From: Serinibacter arcticus | GTDB lineage: Bacteria > Actinomycetota > Actinomycetes > Actinomycetales > Beutenbergiaceae | Reading direction: 5' to 3' | NCBI RefSeq assembly: GCF_003121705.1 | Contig: NZ_PYHR01000002.1 | Location: forward strand, 3,968,001-4,032,000 | Length of the DNA: 64,000 nt | In this document: positions 50,176-64,000 of the stretch, one piece after another | Layout: every line of letters begins with the position of its first letter | Numbering within the stretch: position 1 is the first letter of the stretch | Made by a program: the position numbers and the translations under genes | Notes under the pieces: generated by a model | Told to the model about the DNA's origin: nothing | What the model saw: the letters and a program-made list of their open reading frames with translations, nothing else | The model's database searches: none

Positions 50176-50204
50176 TTGACGGAGTGGCTTGGGGGGTGTA
50201 AGTT
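50176..50204 (+). promoter_or_regulatory. rrn promoter P2
   Basis: TTGACG (50176-50181), 17-nt spacer, TAAGTT (50199-50204). Confidence 0.7.
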
Positions 50205-50268
50205 GGAGAAGTTGCCCCGGTTGGTCCGGGCCCCAGGGTTTGGGGTGTGGATGGACTGGTGTGGTGTG

Positions 50269-50291
50269 TTGTTTGAGAACTCAACAGTGTG
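50269..50291 (+). promoter_or_regulatory. rRNA leader antitermination/processing element
   Basis: TTGTTTGAGAACTCAACAGT, the conserved actinobacterial rRNA leader element (Nus-type antitermination region). A close copy is in the 16S-23S spacer at 52406. Confidence 0.6.
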
Positions 50292-50488
50292 TTTGTGAAC
50301 TTGATGCCATTTGTTGGCCGGGTTCTGTGGCGCGGTCCTTCGGGGCATGCGTTGTGGGGTTTGGTTGACTGTTTTTGTTTTGCCGGGCGTCATGGCTTCC
50401 TTTGGGGGGTTGTGGTTGTTCGGGTTTTTGCTTGGATCATTGTCGTTAAATGATTCCCGTCGTGCTTTCGGGTGTGGTGGGGTTAGTT

Positions 50489-55564
<5,076 letters not shown>

Positions 55565-55590
55565 ACCAACAAGCTCAAAATATGTTGCGA

Positions 55591-55609
55591 CGCGTCCACT
55601 GTGCGGTTC
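55591..55609 (+). other. Right arm of the 23S processing stem
   Basis: Pairs with 52414-52432 in the spacer upstream of 23S. Confidence 0.65.
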
Positions 55610-55681
55610 CCGAACCACCAACACACCCCCGACCCGGGTACTGCCTGGGTTGGGTGGGGTTGTGTTTGACAGTTCGACAGA

Positions 55682-55798
55682 GTTACGGCGGCCATAGCGA
55701 GGCGGGAAACGCCCGGCACCATTCCGAACCCGGAAGCTAAGCCCCTCAGCGCCGATGGTACTGCCCTGGAGACGGGGTGGGAGAGTAGGACACCGCCG
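55682..55798 (+). rRNA. rrf: 5S ribosomal RNA
   Basis: GTTACGGCGGCCATAGCG at the 5' end pairs with the closing CACCGCCG; CATTCCGAACCCGGAAGCTAAG and GCGCCGATGGTACTG are diagnostic 5S blocks. About 117 nt. Confidence 0.93.
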
Positions 55799-55808
55799 AA
55801 CACCCATT

Positions 55809-55842
55809 CGAAAGGCCCCACCCGCAAGGGTGGGGCCTTTCG
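55809..55842 (+). terminator. rrn operon terminator with GNRA tetraloop
   Basis: A 15-bp perfect stem (arms starting CGAAAGGCC and ending GGCCTTTCG) closes on a GCAA tetraloop, just downstream of 5S. Confidence 0.85.
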
Positions 55843-55891
55843 CCATTCCCGGGCAGGTTCACCGGACGCCCAGCCCGGTGGTCACCCTGTC

Positions 55892-55951
55892 CTGAGTGCT
55901 GACTTCCTGCCGCCCCCACCGGCGTGTCACCGGCAGCAACTCAGCACTCAG
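55892..55951. repeat. 60-bp palindromic repeat, copy 1
   Basis: The ends CTGAGTGCTGA and TCAGCACTCAG are perfect inverted repeats; over 21 nt the arms match at 19 positions. Copy 2 lies 28 nt downstream in the same orientation. Confidence 0.7.
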
Positions 55952-55979
55952 CGGGCGAGGGCGAGCTTCGGCCTTGCTG

Positions 55980-56039
55980 CTGAGTGCTGACTTTCTGCCG
56001 CCACCACCGGCGTGTCACCGGCAACAACCCAGCACTCAG
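55980..56039. repeat. 60-bp palindromic repeat, copy 2
   Basis: Same length and orientation as copy 1 with a few substitutions, keeping most of the pairing. REP-like; no transposase is nearby. Confidence 0.7.
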
Positions 56040-56124
56040 CGGGGGTGGGGCTCGGGCCGCTCAGCGGGTCGGATCGGATGGCTCTGGTTAGGGTGGAGCT
56101 TCCCCGTCCTTGGAGGCCTGTCGC

Positions 56125-56973
56125 ATGCTTCGCGTCACCGTGAGTGGTTCCGGTGCTCCGCGCGTGGTCCTCGGACCGGGGGAGACGTTACTGATCGGTC
56201 GGGCACCCGACCAGGCGCTGCCGGATCGCGATCCGTCCGAGCAGCTGCGTATCACCGCGCTCGCCCTGCCCCGGGTCGCCGCCCACGTGTCCCGTCTTCT
56301 CGGTGAGGTCGCCGTGGGGGAGGAGGTCGTGCGGCTGCGCTGGCACGGCAGCACCGGTGCCCAGCTCTCCAGCCTGTTCGACGCCCCCGGGGGAGCCCGC
56401 CGCGTCACCCTGTCCGACGGCATGGTGGCTCTTCTGGACGAGGGGGACAACCAGCTGCTCGTCCTCCAGGGCCGGCAGCAGTCCGACCGCACGTTCACCG
56501 ATCTGCTGGTCTCGATCGACGTCGAGCTCGTCGACGCCCCCGCCGTCGGGCAGCCGTGGGTCCCGCAGCCGGACCCCGACTCCGCCCCCACCACGGAAGC
56601 ACCACGGCTCGAGCCGTGGTCGCGCGAGTGGTACGTCGCCCTCGCGCTCGCCGAGCCCTGGTTGAGCGGCGACGACGACTACCCGCGCCCCGCGTCGAAC
56701 CGGGAGATCTACGAGCGGATCCTGGCCTGGCGAGGCCACGCGTGGAACCTCGAGCGGGCCCAGCGGGTCGACGACGCCATCAGGGTCGTCGCCCGGATGG
56801 CCTTCGGGGTGGCGGACGACCCCTTCACCCAGGGGTCGGGACGCGTCCAGAACGTGCGCTTCGCCGTCGGGCGTCGGTCCGCCGAGGTGCAGCTCGTGAC
56901 CGCCGCCGATCTGGGCGCCGTCCTGACCGCCCAGGCCCGCGGCGAGGGGCTGCGCCCCGACACCGCCTCCTGA
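56125..56973 (+). CDS. FHA-like protein of the type VII secretion-like locus
   Basis: 282 aa; ATG at 56125 follows GGAGG by 8 nt. Residues about 1-125 resemble an FHA beta sandwich (VVLGPGETLLIGRAPDQALP, RVAAHVSRLLGEV, VTLSDGMVALLDEGDNQLLVL), though the phosphothreonine-contacting motif is degenerate. Residues 165-282 form a conserved helical domain (WSREWYVALALAEPWL, NREIYERILAWRGHAWNLERAQRVDDAIRVVARMAFG) that may be a winged helix. It could be a phosphopeptide-reading or DNA-binding component. It stands apart from the 19-nt boxes, with its own weak -10 (TAGGGT, 56089). Confidence 0.7.
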   Translation: MLRVTVSGSGAPRVVLGPGETLLIGRAPDQALPDRDPSEQLRITALALPRVAAHVSRLLGEVAVGEEVVRLRWHGSTGAQLSSLFDAPGGARRVTLSDGMVALLDEGDNQLLVLQGRQQSDRTFTDLLVSIDVELVDAPAVGQPWVPQPDPDSAPTTEAPRLEPWSREWYVALALAEPWLSGDDDYPRPASNREIYERILAWRGHAWNLERAQRVDDAIRVVARMAFGVADDPFTQGSGRVQNVRFAVGRRSAEVQLVTAADLGAVLTAQARGEGLRPDTAS

Positions 56974-57116
56974 CGCGCCGGCCGACCTGACGAGGTCGGC
57001 GAGGGCGTCCCTGCTCCACCAGCCCCACCCGAGCCCCTCGCTCGGCGCCCCGTGCGCCGGACGAGGGGCTCGTCGTCGTTCCGGGGCTCCCTGGGTGGGC
57101 GGTCGGCGGCCCACGC

Positions 57117-57172
57117 GGCGGAACCTTCCACCCCCTCCGGGCTCCCGTCGTCGACCCCTGTCTGCCTAGCGT
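57117..57172 (+). promoter_or_regulatory. 19-nt secretion-locus box, copy 1, with -10
   Basis: GGCGGAACCTTCCACCCCC (57117-57135) precedes TAGCGT (57167-57172). From GGAACC to -10 the offset is 47 nt. The first WXG100 gene follows. Confidence 0.7.
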
Positions 57173-57208
57173 GCACAGCACACGTTCACCACGGCGAGAG
57201 GCAGAGAC

Positions 57209-57484
57209 ATGTACGACAGAAGCACCTTCTACGGCATCGACCCGGAGTACTCCCGCAACGCCTCCCGGGGCATGGAGCAGGGCTCCTCGGACCTGGGGAG
57301 CCTGGTCGGCTCCATCTCGGCGATGCTCGACTCGATCACCTGGGAGGGCGCCGGCGCCAAGCGGTTCCTCGGCGACTGGAACGGGTCGCTGCGCCCCGAG
57401 CTGCAGGCCGTCACCGAGTCCCTCGCGGACTCCGCCCACGAGCTGCGCGTGCGCGCCGAGATGCAGGAGCAGGCCTCCAGCTAG
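57209..57484 (+). CDS. WXG100 (ESAT-6-like) protein 1
   Basis: 91 aa with GAGAGG 7 nt upstream. The two-helix hairpin has W-E-G at its turn (DSITWEGAGAKRFLGDWNG), and the length is the family standard. It should be secreted as a dimer by the FtsK/SpoIIIE-type ATPase encoded downstream. The 19-nt box stands in front. Confidence 0.85.
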   Translation: MYDRSTFYGIDPEYSRNASRGMEQGSSDLGSLVGSISAMLDSITWEGAGAKRFLGDWNGSLRPELQAVTESLADSAHELRVRAEMQEQASS

Positions 57485-57539
57485 GCGGAACCTTCCACCC
57501 CCCGAACGCTCGCGGACGGGGCAGGCGCCGACCTAGCGT
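57484..57539 (+). promoter_or_regulatory. 19-nt secretion-locus box, copy 2, with -10
   Basis: The same 19 nt (57484-57502; its first base is the last base of the WXG100 stop codon) precede TAGCGT (57534-57539) at the same 47-nt offset. Confidence 0.7.
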
Positions 57540-57614
57540 CGACGTCATCAGCACCGGCGGGACCACCGCCCAGCAGCACACCACGAACGACAGACACGGA
57601 GAGGAGGCGGGGAG

Positions 57615-59225
57615 ATGACCTTCCAGGGAGCAGACGTCAGCGCACTCGACAGGATCGCCAACACCTGCCAGGAGGGGGCCGACTTCGCCCAGCAGGTCGT
57701 CGTCGCCCTGAAGGTCGTCGTCGCCGCGCTCAAGGCGATGTCCTGGACGGGGTGGGCGGCCGCCTACGCGGCCTACCTCGAGGCCACGGTGATCCCGTGG
57801 GTCCAGGCGACCGGCAAGTACCTCGCGAACGCGGCACGGATGCTGTCGATGGTCTCGCAGATCCAGAAGTCCACCAGCGAGGACTCCCCGACCATCACCA
57901 TTCCGCGCGGCAGCTACACGCCGGTGACGATGCCGACCCAGACGGCCACGAACCCGCCGCAGCTCAGCGTGCCCGAGGTCCGGATCACCGTGTCCGTCAC
58001 GGGGACCGGGTCGACGGGTGGCGGCGCGGCCGTGTCCACGCCGACGGCGATCGGCGGCGCCGGTCAGGCTCCGGGCGCCGGCGGCCCGGGGGCGGGCGCC
58101 GTCGGCGGTGAGGCTGCGGTCACCACCCCGGTGGCTCCGGCCGTCGGTGCCGGTGCCGGGGCGGGAACGGCCGGCGCGACCGGCGGAGGGGACGGCTCCT
58201 CGATCGGGGGCTCCCTCTCCCGGGCCGGCGAGGCGATCTCGACCATCGGACGAGGGATCACCGGGATCGGTGACGGCGTCTCCCAGATCGGCGCGGGGAT
58301 CGACCAGATCCGCAGCGGCATCGACCAGCTCACCGGCTCCTCGAGCGGCAGCGGCTCGGGCGGGGTCGTCGGCGGCGGCAGCGGCGCCACGGCTCCCCAG
58401 ATCGGTGCCGGTGGCCTGGGTCAGCTCGGTGCCGGAGCGATCGGTGCCGGGGTCGGCGCGATCGGCGCCGGCGGCACCGCGCTCGGTGGGCTGACGTCCG
58501 GCTCGGCGTTCCAGCTGCCGTCCGGCGGCGGGGGACTGGGGTCCGGCGGCCTGGGGCTCTCGAGCCCCGGATCCTCCGGAGGCACGTCCCTGCCGGTCTC
58601 GGCGCCGCAGCTGTCCTCGCTCGGCGGGGCCGGGATCGACTCCGCGTCGTTGGGTGCCGGTACGGGCTCCGAGGGCACCGGCGAGGTGTCCCCGGCGGGC
58701 ACCGGGACCGGTGGCGGCTCCGGCGGAGCCACCGGCGGCGGGACGGGCGGCGGCTCCGGCGGCGGGACCGGAAGCGCCGGCACCGGATCGGGCGCCGAGC
58801 TCGGTGGTGCGAGTGGCGCCACCGGCGACGACGGCGCAGCAGCCTCGGGCGAGCCCCTCGCCGCGGCACCGGTCGAGCAGGCCGCCACGGCGACCTCGGT
58901 CGGCACACCGTCCTCGATCGACCCGCCGGTCTCGGCGTCCCTCACGTCCGGCTCGCTCGCCGACCGGGCCGACGGGCTGCCCGCCTCGTCGCTCGCGGCG
59001 CCGATCGGTCTCGCCGGGCTCGGGGCCGCCGGCCTCGCCGCCCTGCGGGGCAAGGCCGCCAAGGCCGACGAGGGCGCGCTCGCCCCGAGACCCTCTGACC
59101 GCACGACCGGAACGACCACCAGACAGCTCGGCCAGCACAGCTCCACCGGCAGCACCAGCACTCAGCAGAACCACCACCCAGCAGCACCCCGTTCCACCAG
59201 CACCCGCCGCCCGGCACCCCGCTGA
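57615..59225 (+). CDS. Large WXG-domain, Gly/Ser-rich type VII secretion protein
   Basis: 536 aa as read. Residues 1-95 are a WXG-like helical domain with the W-T-G-W turn (KAMSWTGWAAAYAAYLEATVIPW). Residues about 100-430 are low-complexity Gly/Ala/Ser/Thr (GGGSGGATGGGTGGGSGGG). Near residue 465 is a weak hydrophobic helix (SLAAPIGLAGLGAAGLAALRG). The last 45 residues use rare codons (aga, gga, act) and look non-coding. One missing C at 59083-59086 would end the protein at 59098 with ...LAPETL. Role unknown: substrate or structural part. Confidence 0.7.
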   Translation: MTFQGADVSALDRIANTCQEGADFAQQVVVALKVVVAALKAMSWTGWAAAYAAYLEATVIPWVQATGKYLANAARMLSMVSQIQKSTSEDSPTITIPRGSYTPVTMPTQTATNPPQLSVPEVRITVSVTGTGSTGGGAAVSTPTAIGGAGQAPGAGGPGAGAVGGEAAVTTPVAPAVGAGAGAGTAGATGGGDGSSIGGSLSRAGEAISTIGRGITGIGDGVSQIGAGIDQIRSGIDQLTGSSSGSGSGGVVGGGSGATAPQIGAGGLGQLGAGAIGAGVGAIGAGGTALGGLTSGSAFQLPSGGGGLGSGGLGLSSPGSSGGTSLPVSAPQLSSLGGAGIDSASLGAGTGSEGTGEVSPAGTGTGGGSGGATGGGTGGGSGGGTGSAGTGSGAELGGASGATGDDGAAASGEPLAAAPVEQAATATSVGTPSSIDPPVSASLTSGSLADRADGLPASSLAAPIGLAGLGAAGLAALRGKAAKADEGALAPRPSDRTTGTTTRQLGQHSSTGSTSTQQNHHPAAPRSTSTRRPAPR

Positions 59226-59276
59226 TCGGCACCCCACCTCCGCCACACCCGTGGCACCGACGAAAGGACCCTCATC

Positions 59277-59546
59277 ATGAGCACCACCGTCTACGGCATG
59301 GACATCAACGCGGCCCGCGACCTCGTCCGGGTGATGACCTCCGACGCCGACACGATCACCCAGCTCACCGCCCGTCTCTCGCAGCAGCTCGAGGGCACCC
59401 CCTGGTACGGCCCGGACGCCCAGCGCTTCCGCGGCGACTGGCAGGGCCAGTACGTGCCGGCCCTGAACAGCGTCGTCCAGGCGCTGCAGGAGAACGCCCA
59501 GCTGCTCGCCTCGCAGGCGGACGACCAGGAGCGCGCCTCCAGCTGA
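59277..59546 (+). CDS. WXG100 (ESAT-6-like) protein 2
   Basis: 89 aa; AAAGGA 9 nt upstream. The turn W-Y-G is in LEGTPWYGPDAQRFRGDWQGQ. It is similar in layout to WXG100 protein 1 and could form a heterodimer or separate substrate. It precedes the box of the ATPase gene. Confidence 0.88.
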   Translation: MSTTVYGMDINAARDLVRVMTSDADTITQLTARLSQQLEGTPWYGPDAQRFRGDWQGQYVPALNSVVQALQENAQLLASQADDQERASS

Positions 59547-59615
59547 TCGGCACCACACCGCGACGGCGGCGGTCACCCTCGGGTGGCCGCCGCCGTCGTG
59601 CGTCCCGGCACACGT

Positions 59616-59670
59616 GGCGGAACCTTCCACCCCCGCCCGCGTGGACGCCGGGCCCGCCCCTTCCTACTGT
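59616..59670 (+). promoter_or_regulatory. 19-nt secretion-locus box, copy 3, with -10
   Basis: The same 19 nt (59616-59634) precede TACTGT (59665-59670), offset 46 nt, ahead of the ATPase gene. Confidence 0.7.
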
Positions 59671-59716
59671 CGAAGCATCGAGCACGACCGCAGCGAGACG
59701 ACCCGAGGAGCCCATC

Positions 59717-62700
59717 GTGTGGAGACTGAGCGTGGTGCCGAGCACCGAGAGCGCGCTGGACCCCGTCGACGTCGTGGTCGAGTCCGCCCCGCACGGCCGG
59801 GTCGCCGACCTCGCCGCGACGCTGGGGGAGCACCTCGCGGGCGCCGGGTCGCGCGTGCTGCTGGCGCCCGTCAGCGACGGGCGCCCGTGGCCGGCCCAGC
59901 AGCGTCTGGCCGACTCCCCGCTGCGCGACGGCGGCCTCCTCCACGTCGCCTCCGTCCCCTCCGACTGGCTGACCCGCCCGACGCGGCAGCGCCGCCCGCG
60001 CGCGCTCCTGCGCGTCGTCGCCGGCCCCGAGGCCGGTCGCACGCACGAGCTGCACGGCGACGTCGTCACGCTCGGCCGCGGCGACGTCGACGTCCGGCTC
60101 GCCGACCCCCTCGTGAGCCGCACCCACGCCCGCCTCATCCTCGGCGCAACCCCCGCCGTCGTCGACCTCGGTTCGGCCCACGGCACGCGCCTGGGGGACC
60201 GCGAGGTCGTCGGGGCCCAGCCGCTCGCCTGGGGCGAGCGCCTGCGGCTCGGCTCGACCGAGATCGTGCTCGAGCCCGCCGAGGGGACCCGGACGCCCGA
60301 TGCGGAGCAGGGCGTGCTGCGTCCGCCGCGGTTCGGCTCGTCGGTCGAGGCGACGGAGCTCGACGTCCCCAGCCCGCCCGCGTCCCCGCGCAAGTCACCC
60401 TTCCCGTGGCCGATGATGCTCATGCCCGTGATGATCGGCGGCGGGATGCTCGCGATGAGCCGCAGCCCGATGTCCCTCATCTTCATGATCGGCTTCCCGC
60501 TCATGATGGCCATGACCAACCTCGTCCAGCGCCGCCAGGCGCGCAAGGAGTTCGAGGCCGAGCGCGACCTCTGGCGCGAGGACGTGCGCGGCGTGCTCAC
60601 CGGCGTCGATGAGGCGGCGCAGACCCAGCGGACCAACGCGCTGGAGGACGAGCCCGACCTCGAGGCGGTCGTGGTGCGGGCCCGCACGCGCGACCACCGG
60701 CTGTGGGCGCGGCAGCAGGAGGACGACGACTTCCTCACCGTCCGCTCCGGGCTCGGGCCGCGGCCCGCGCTCGTGACGGCGAAGGCCCCCACCGGCGGCG
60801 ACCGCGGCCTGCGCAGCGAGGTCGGACGTGCCCTGGCGACCCGCACCGAGCTGGCGGACCTGCCGGTCCCGCTCGAGCTGACCGCGGGCCTGACCGCCGT
60901 GACCGGCCCGGCCGAGACGGTGGACGCGTGGGTGCGCGCCGCCGTCGTGCGCCTCGCGGTGACCCACTCGCCGACCGACCTCGCCGTGACGGCGGTGCTC
61001 GGCCCGGGCCGGGCGTCGCTGGAGTCCTGGCTGCGGTGGCTGCCCCACGTCAGCTCCGCCGGGCCCGCCCCGGTCGCGGTCGGTGCCGCGGCCGGGCAGG
61101 CGCTGCTGGAGAGCCTCACCCTCGCGGCCGGCGGCGCGCAGCACACGCTGTGCCTCGTCGACGAGGGCGCCGGCCTGACCCGTCGGCACGTCGAGGCCGT
61201 GGCGCAGGCGGCGGGCGAGCGTCAGCTGCACCTGCTCTGGCTCGGCGCCCGCCGGGAGGAGGTGCCGGCGGCCACGGCACGCGTCGTCGACCTCGCGACG
61301 TCCTCGCTCGAGCACGCCCGTCGCGGCGGCACCGACGCCATCACGGAGCTCGAGGCGCTCGACCTCGCGACGGCGTGGAGCACCGCCCGCTCGCTCGCGG
61401 GCTACCGCGACGAGGCGGCCGTCGGCGCCGCCGAGGCGCTGCTGCCCCCGGCCGTCCGCCTGCCGGAGCTCACCGGTTGCGGGAGCGACGACGTCGAGCA
61501 GGTGCTCGAGCGCTGGTCCACCAGCCGCGGTCTGCGCGCGCAGCTCGGCGCGGGCACCGACGGCGCCGTGACGATCGACCTGCGCGAGGACGGCCCCCAC
61601 GGCCTCGTGGCCGGCACGACCGGCGCCGGGAAGAGCGAGCTGCTGCAGTCCCTCATCGCGTCGCTCGCGGTGAACAACCCGCCGAGCCGCATCACGTTCC
61701 TGCTCGTGGACTACAAGGGCGGCGCGGCGTTCCGCGAGTGCGCCCAGCTCCCGCACACGGTCGGCTACATCACCGACCTCACGCCCGCGCTCGTCCAGCG
61801 TGCGCTGGTCTCGCTGCACGCCGAGCTCACCACCCGCGAGCACCTGCTGGAGAGGTACGGCGCCAAGGACCTCGTCGACCTCGAGCGCAGCCACCCCGAG
61901 GCCGCGCCGCCGAGCATGCTCATCTGCGTCGACGAGTTCGCCGCGCTGCTGGCCGAGGTGCCCGACTTCGTGGACGGCATGGTCTCCATCGCGCAGCGCG
62001 GACGCTCGCTCGGCATGCACATGCTGCTCGCGACGCAGCGTCCCGCCGGCGTCGTGACCCCCAGATCAAGGCCAACACCGACCTGCGCATCGCGCTCCGG
62101 GTGGCCTCGCCCGACGACTCCACCGACGTCATCGACGCGCCCGACGCCGCGCAGCTCTCGCGCCGCAACCCCGGCCGCGCCTGGCTGCGGCGCACCGGCC
62201 ACGGCACCCGCGAGCTCGTCCAGGTCGCCTACGTCGGGGCGCGCGAGGTCCGCCGCGAGGCGGCCGCACCCGTCGAGGTGCGTCCGTTCGACGCGCGCGG
62301 CGGGTCCGAGGCCCTCGCGTCCTCGTCCGACGACTCCCGCCTCCACCCCCGCACCGACCTCGAACGCCTCGTCGACACGCTGACCACCGCGTTCGCCCGC
62401 ACGGGCGCCACCGCCCCGCGCCGCCCCTGGCTGCCGCAGCTGCCCGCCGAGCTGCCGCTCGCCGTCGCCGACGCCGGTCGCCTCCTCGTGGGGGCGGACG
62501 CGGCGCAGGCCGCGCTGGTCGACGGCGCCGGCGCCTCCTCCGACACCCGCACGGTCGTGCCCGGTCCGGGTCAGGCGCTGCTGGGCATGATCGACTCCCC
62601 GTCCCAGCAGACGCAGGAGCCGTGGCTCGTCGACTTCGCCCGCTCCGGCCACCTGCTCGTTCTCGGCTCCTCGGGGGCCGGCAAGACGGAGCTGCTGCGC

Positions 62701-64000
62701 ACGCTCGCCGTCGCCGTCACGGCCGGGGCCGACGTCGCCCCGCCGCTGGTCTACGGGCTCGACTGCGGTGGTGGCGGCCTGGCCGTCCTGACGCGGCTGC
62801 CGTCCGTCGGCGCCGTGGTCGTGGAGGCCCAGCGCGAGCGGGTGCTGCGCCTGGTGCGCATGCTGCACCGCACGGTCACCGACCGGAACGCGGCGATGGC
62901 CTCGCGCGGCGTCGCGGACCTCGCGGCGCTCGCGGCCACCGGCGTCGACGTGCCGCGCGTGCACGTCCTCATCGACAACCTGCCCGCGCTGCTGGAGTCC
63001 TTCGAGGGCGGCGGGTCGCTGCGTCGTCAGCACGCCGACATGCTCGTGACGATCCTGCAGGAGGGCCGCCGCGCCGGCGTGCACGTCACGGCCACGGCGC
63101 CGCAGCGCACCGGCGTCCCCGCCCCCGTGGCAGCCGCCTTCGGTCAGCGGCTCGTGATGCGGATGACCGTCCCGGACGACTACATGATGCTCGGCGTCCC
63201 CGGCACGGTGCTCGACGCCGACAGCCCCGCCGGCCGCGCGCTCCTCGGATCGCGCGAGGTGCAGGTCGCCACGATCGGCGGCGCCGGGACGCCCCTGCAG
63301 GGTGAGCGGCTGGACGCCGTCGCGAAGCAGATCGCCCGGCGCTACCCCGTGGGCGCGACGTCCGTGCCGGTGATGCCCGACCGCCTGCCGCAGTCGGCGC
63401 TGCCCGCGCCGGTGCGCGACGAGGTGAGCGTGGGCGTCGAGGAGGACATGGTCGCCCCGGTCACGCTGTCCCTGCTGGAGGGGCCGGTGCTCGTCACCGG
63501 CCGGACCCGCAGCGGCCGCACCTCCCACCTGCTCGGGCTCGCCCAGCTCGCGCGCCGCGCCCAGGAGAGCGCCTCCGACGTCGTGCTCATCGGGCCGCGG
63601 GCGGCCGCGACGGCGAGCTCGGGGCTGGGTGGGCTCGAGGGCGCCACGGTGCTCACGACGCCGGCCGAGGTCGTGGCCTGGCTCGCCGGGCCCGGCGCGC
63701 AGGCACCGGCGGGGGAGCGGGCCTGGCGTCTCGTGCTCGTCGACGACGTGCACGAGTGGGAGCGGGCCTGGGAGGCGGCCGGCGAGGAGCGCCGCGCCGT
63801 CGAGGCGCTCACGGCGTGGTCCGCCACGCTCGGCGGGCTCCGCACGGCGCTGGTCGTGGCGACCGACGCCGACGACGCCCGCACCCGCCAGCACATCCCT
63901 GGCCTCGTGCAGGCGGTGCGCCGCGGACGCCGCGGCGTGCTGCTCAGCCCCGAGATGGGGGACGGGGCACTGCTCGGCGCGCAGGTGCCGATGTCCAGCC
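59717..64000 (+). CDS. FHA-FtsK/SpoIIIE secretion ATPase, EssC/EccC-like (partial, frameshifted)
   Basis: GTG start with GAGGAG 6 nt upstream; the gene runs off the window. Residues about 95-200 are an FHA domain (VTLGRGDVDVRLADPLVSRTHARL, DLGSAHGTRLGDREV), preceded by a divergent one. Two membrane helices follow (residues 230-270). ATPase domain 1 has Walker A K639 (GTTGAGKSE) and Walker B LICVDEFA. Domain 2 has K990 (GSSGAGKTE). A third has a degenerate site (GRTRSGRT). The frame breaks at the C5 run 62058-62062 in VTPQIKANTDLRIALRV; one base repairs it. The FHA-first plan is that of Firmicutes EssC. Confidence 0.85.

Larger units (their letters stand above)
49715..50488. other. Intergenic region and rRNA leader upstream of 16S
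   Basis: 774 nt without a convincing gene. The first 300 nt are very GC-rich and featureless. From about 50010 it contains two sigma-70 type promoters, then a GT-rich leader with the conserved TTGTTTGAGAACTC element. No tRNA is visible. Confidence 0.7.

Noticed and set aside
55892-56039. CRISPR array
   Set aside because: Only two copies, unit of 60 bp with internal palindrome, one short spacer and no cas genes.
57117-57149. GGAACC of the 19-nt box as an ECF sigma -35 element
   Set aside because: A CGTC-type -10 is not found at a constant 16-17 nt in the three copies, whereas a TANNNT box is constant at 46-47 nt. It remains a weaker alternative.

Overview
The window is chromosomal DNA of a high-GC Gram-positive bacterium. 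The rRNA genes, GC-rich codon use, frequent GTG starts, GatCAB, a GlgE-type glycogen/trehalose cluster, a DivIVA-like coiled-coil protein and WXG100/FtsK-type secretion genes all point to Actinomycetota, most likely Micrococcales. I do not assign a genus.

Layout. 1-7117: end of an ABC-F ATPase, a GNAT enzyme, a divergent NAD(P)-binding protein/TetR pair with a duplicated palindromic operator, two alpha/beta hydrolases, a VanY-type carboxypeptidase and a divergent NarL-family two-component system. 7158-15158: a DivIVA-like coiled-coil protein with a small partner, then a run encoding a membrane protein, a lipoprotein, a CnoX-like thioredoxin/TPR protein, a TPR-AAA+ ATPase and a TPR membrane protein. 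15198-26183 (minus strand): GlgE, TreS and a fused maltokinase-branching enzyme in one translationally coupled operon, then a membrane protein and GlgX. 26279-34721: etfBA, arfB, a cysteine desulfurase, mnmA and a MetE-like protein, interleaved with a minus-strand epimerase/DUF4921 pair. 34758-41097: small membrane proteins, a TetR/MFS efflux pair, and 5-oxoprolinase genes pxpABC. 41164-49714: gatCAB, an MntR-like regulator, a DUF1361 protein and two different ilvD genes in tandem. 50018-55842: a complete rrn operon (two promoters, 16S, 23S, 5S, terminator). 55892-56039: two 60-bp palindromic repeats. 56125-64000: a type VII secretion-like locus (FHA protein, two WXG100 proteins, a large glycine-rich WXG protein, an FHA-FtsK/SpoIIIE ATPase that runs off the end).

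Three themes cross the window. First, six conserved genes are each broken by exactly one missing base in or beside a short G or C run (a seventh case is probable). Restoring one base gives a normal full-length protein each time, so these look like sequencing errors rather than pseudogenes. Second, about twelve start codons lie 6-7 nt after a TANNNT-like -10 box with no ribosome-binding site, so leaderless transcription is common. Third, the secretion locus carries an identical 19-nt element (GGCGGAACCTTCCACCCCC) three times, each 46-47 nt upstream of a -10 box; this is the best candidate for an undescribed regulatory system here.
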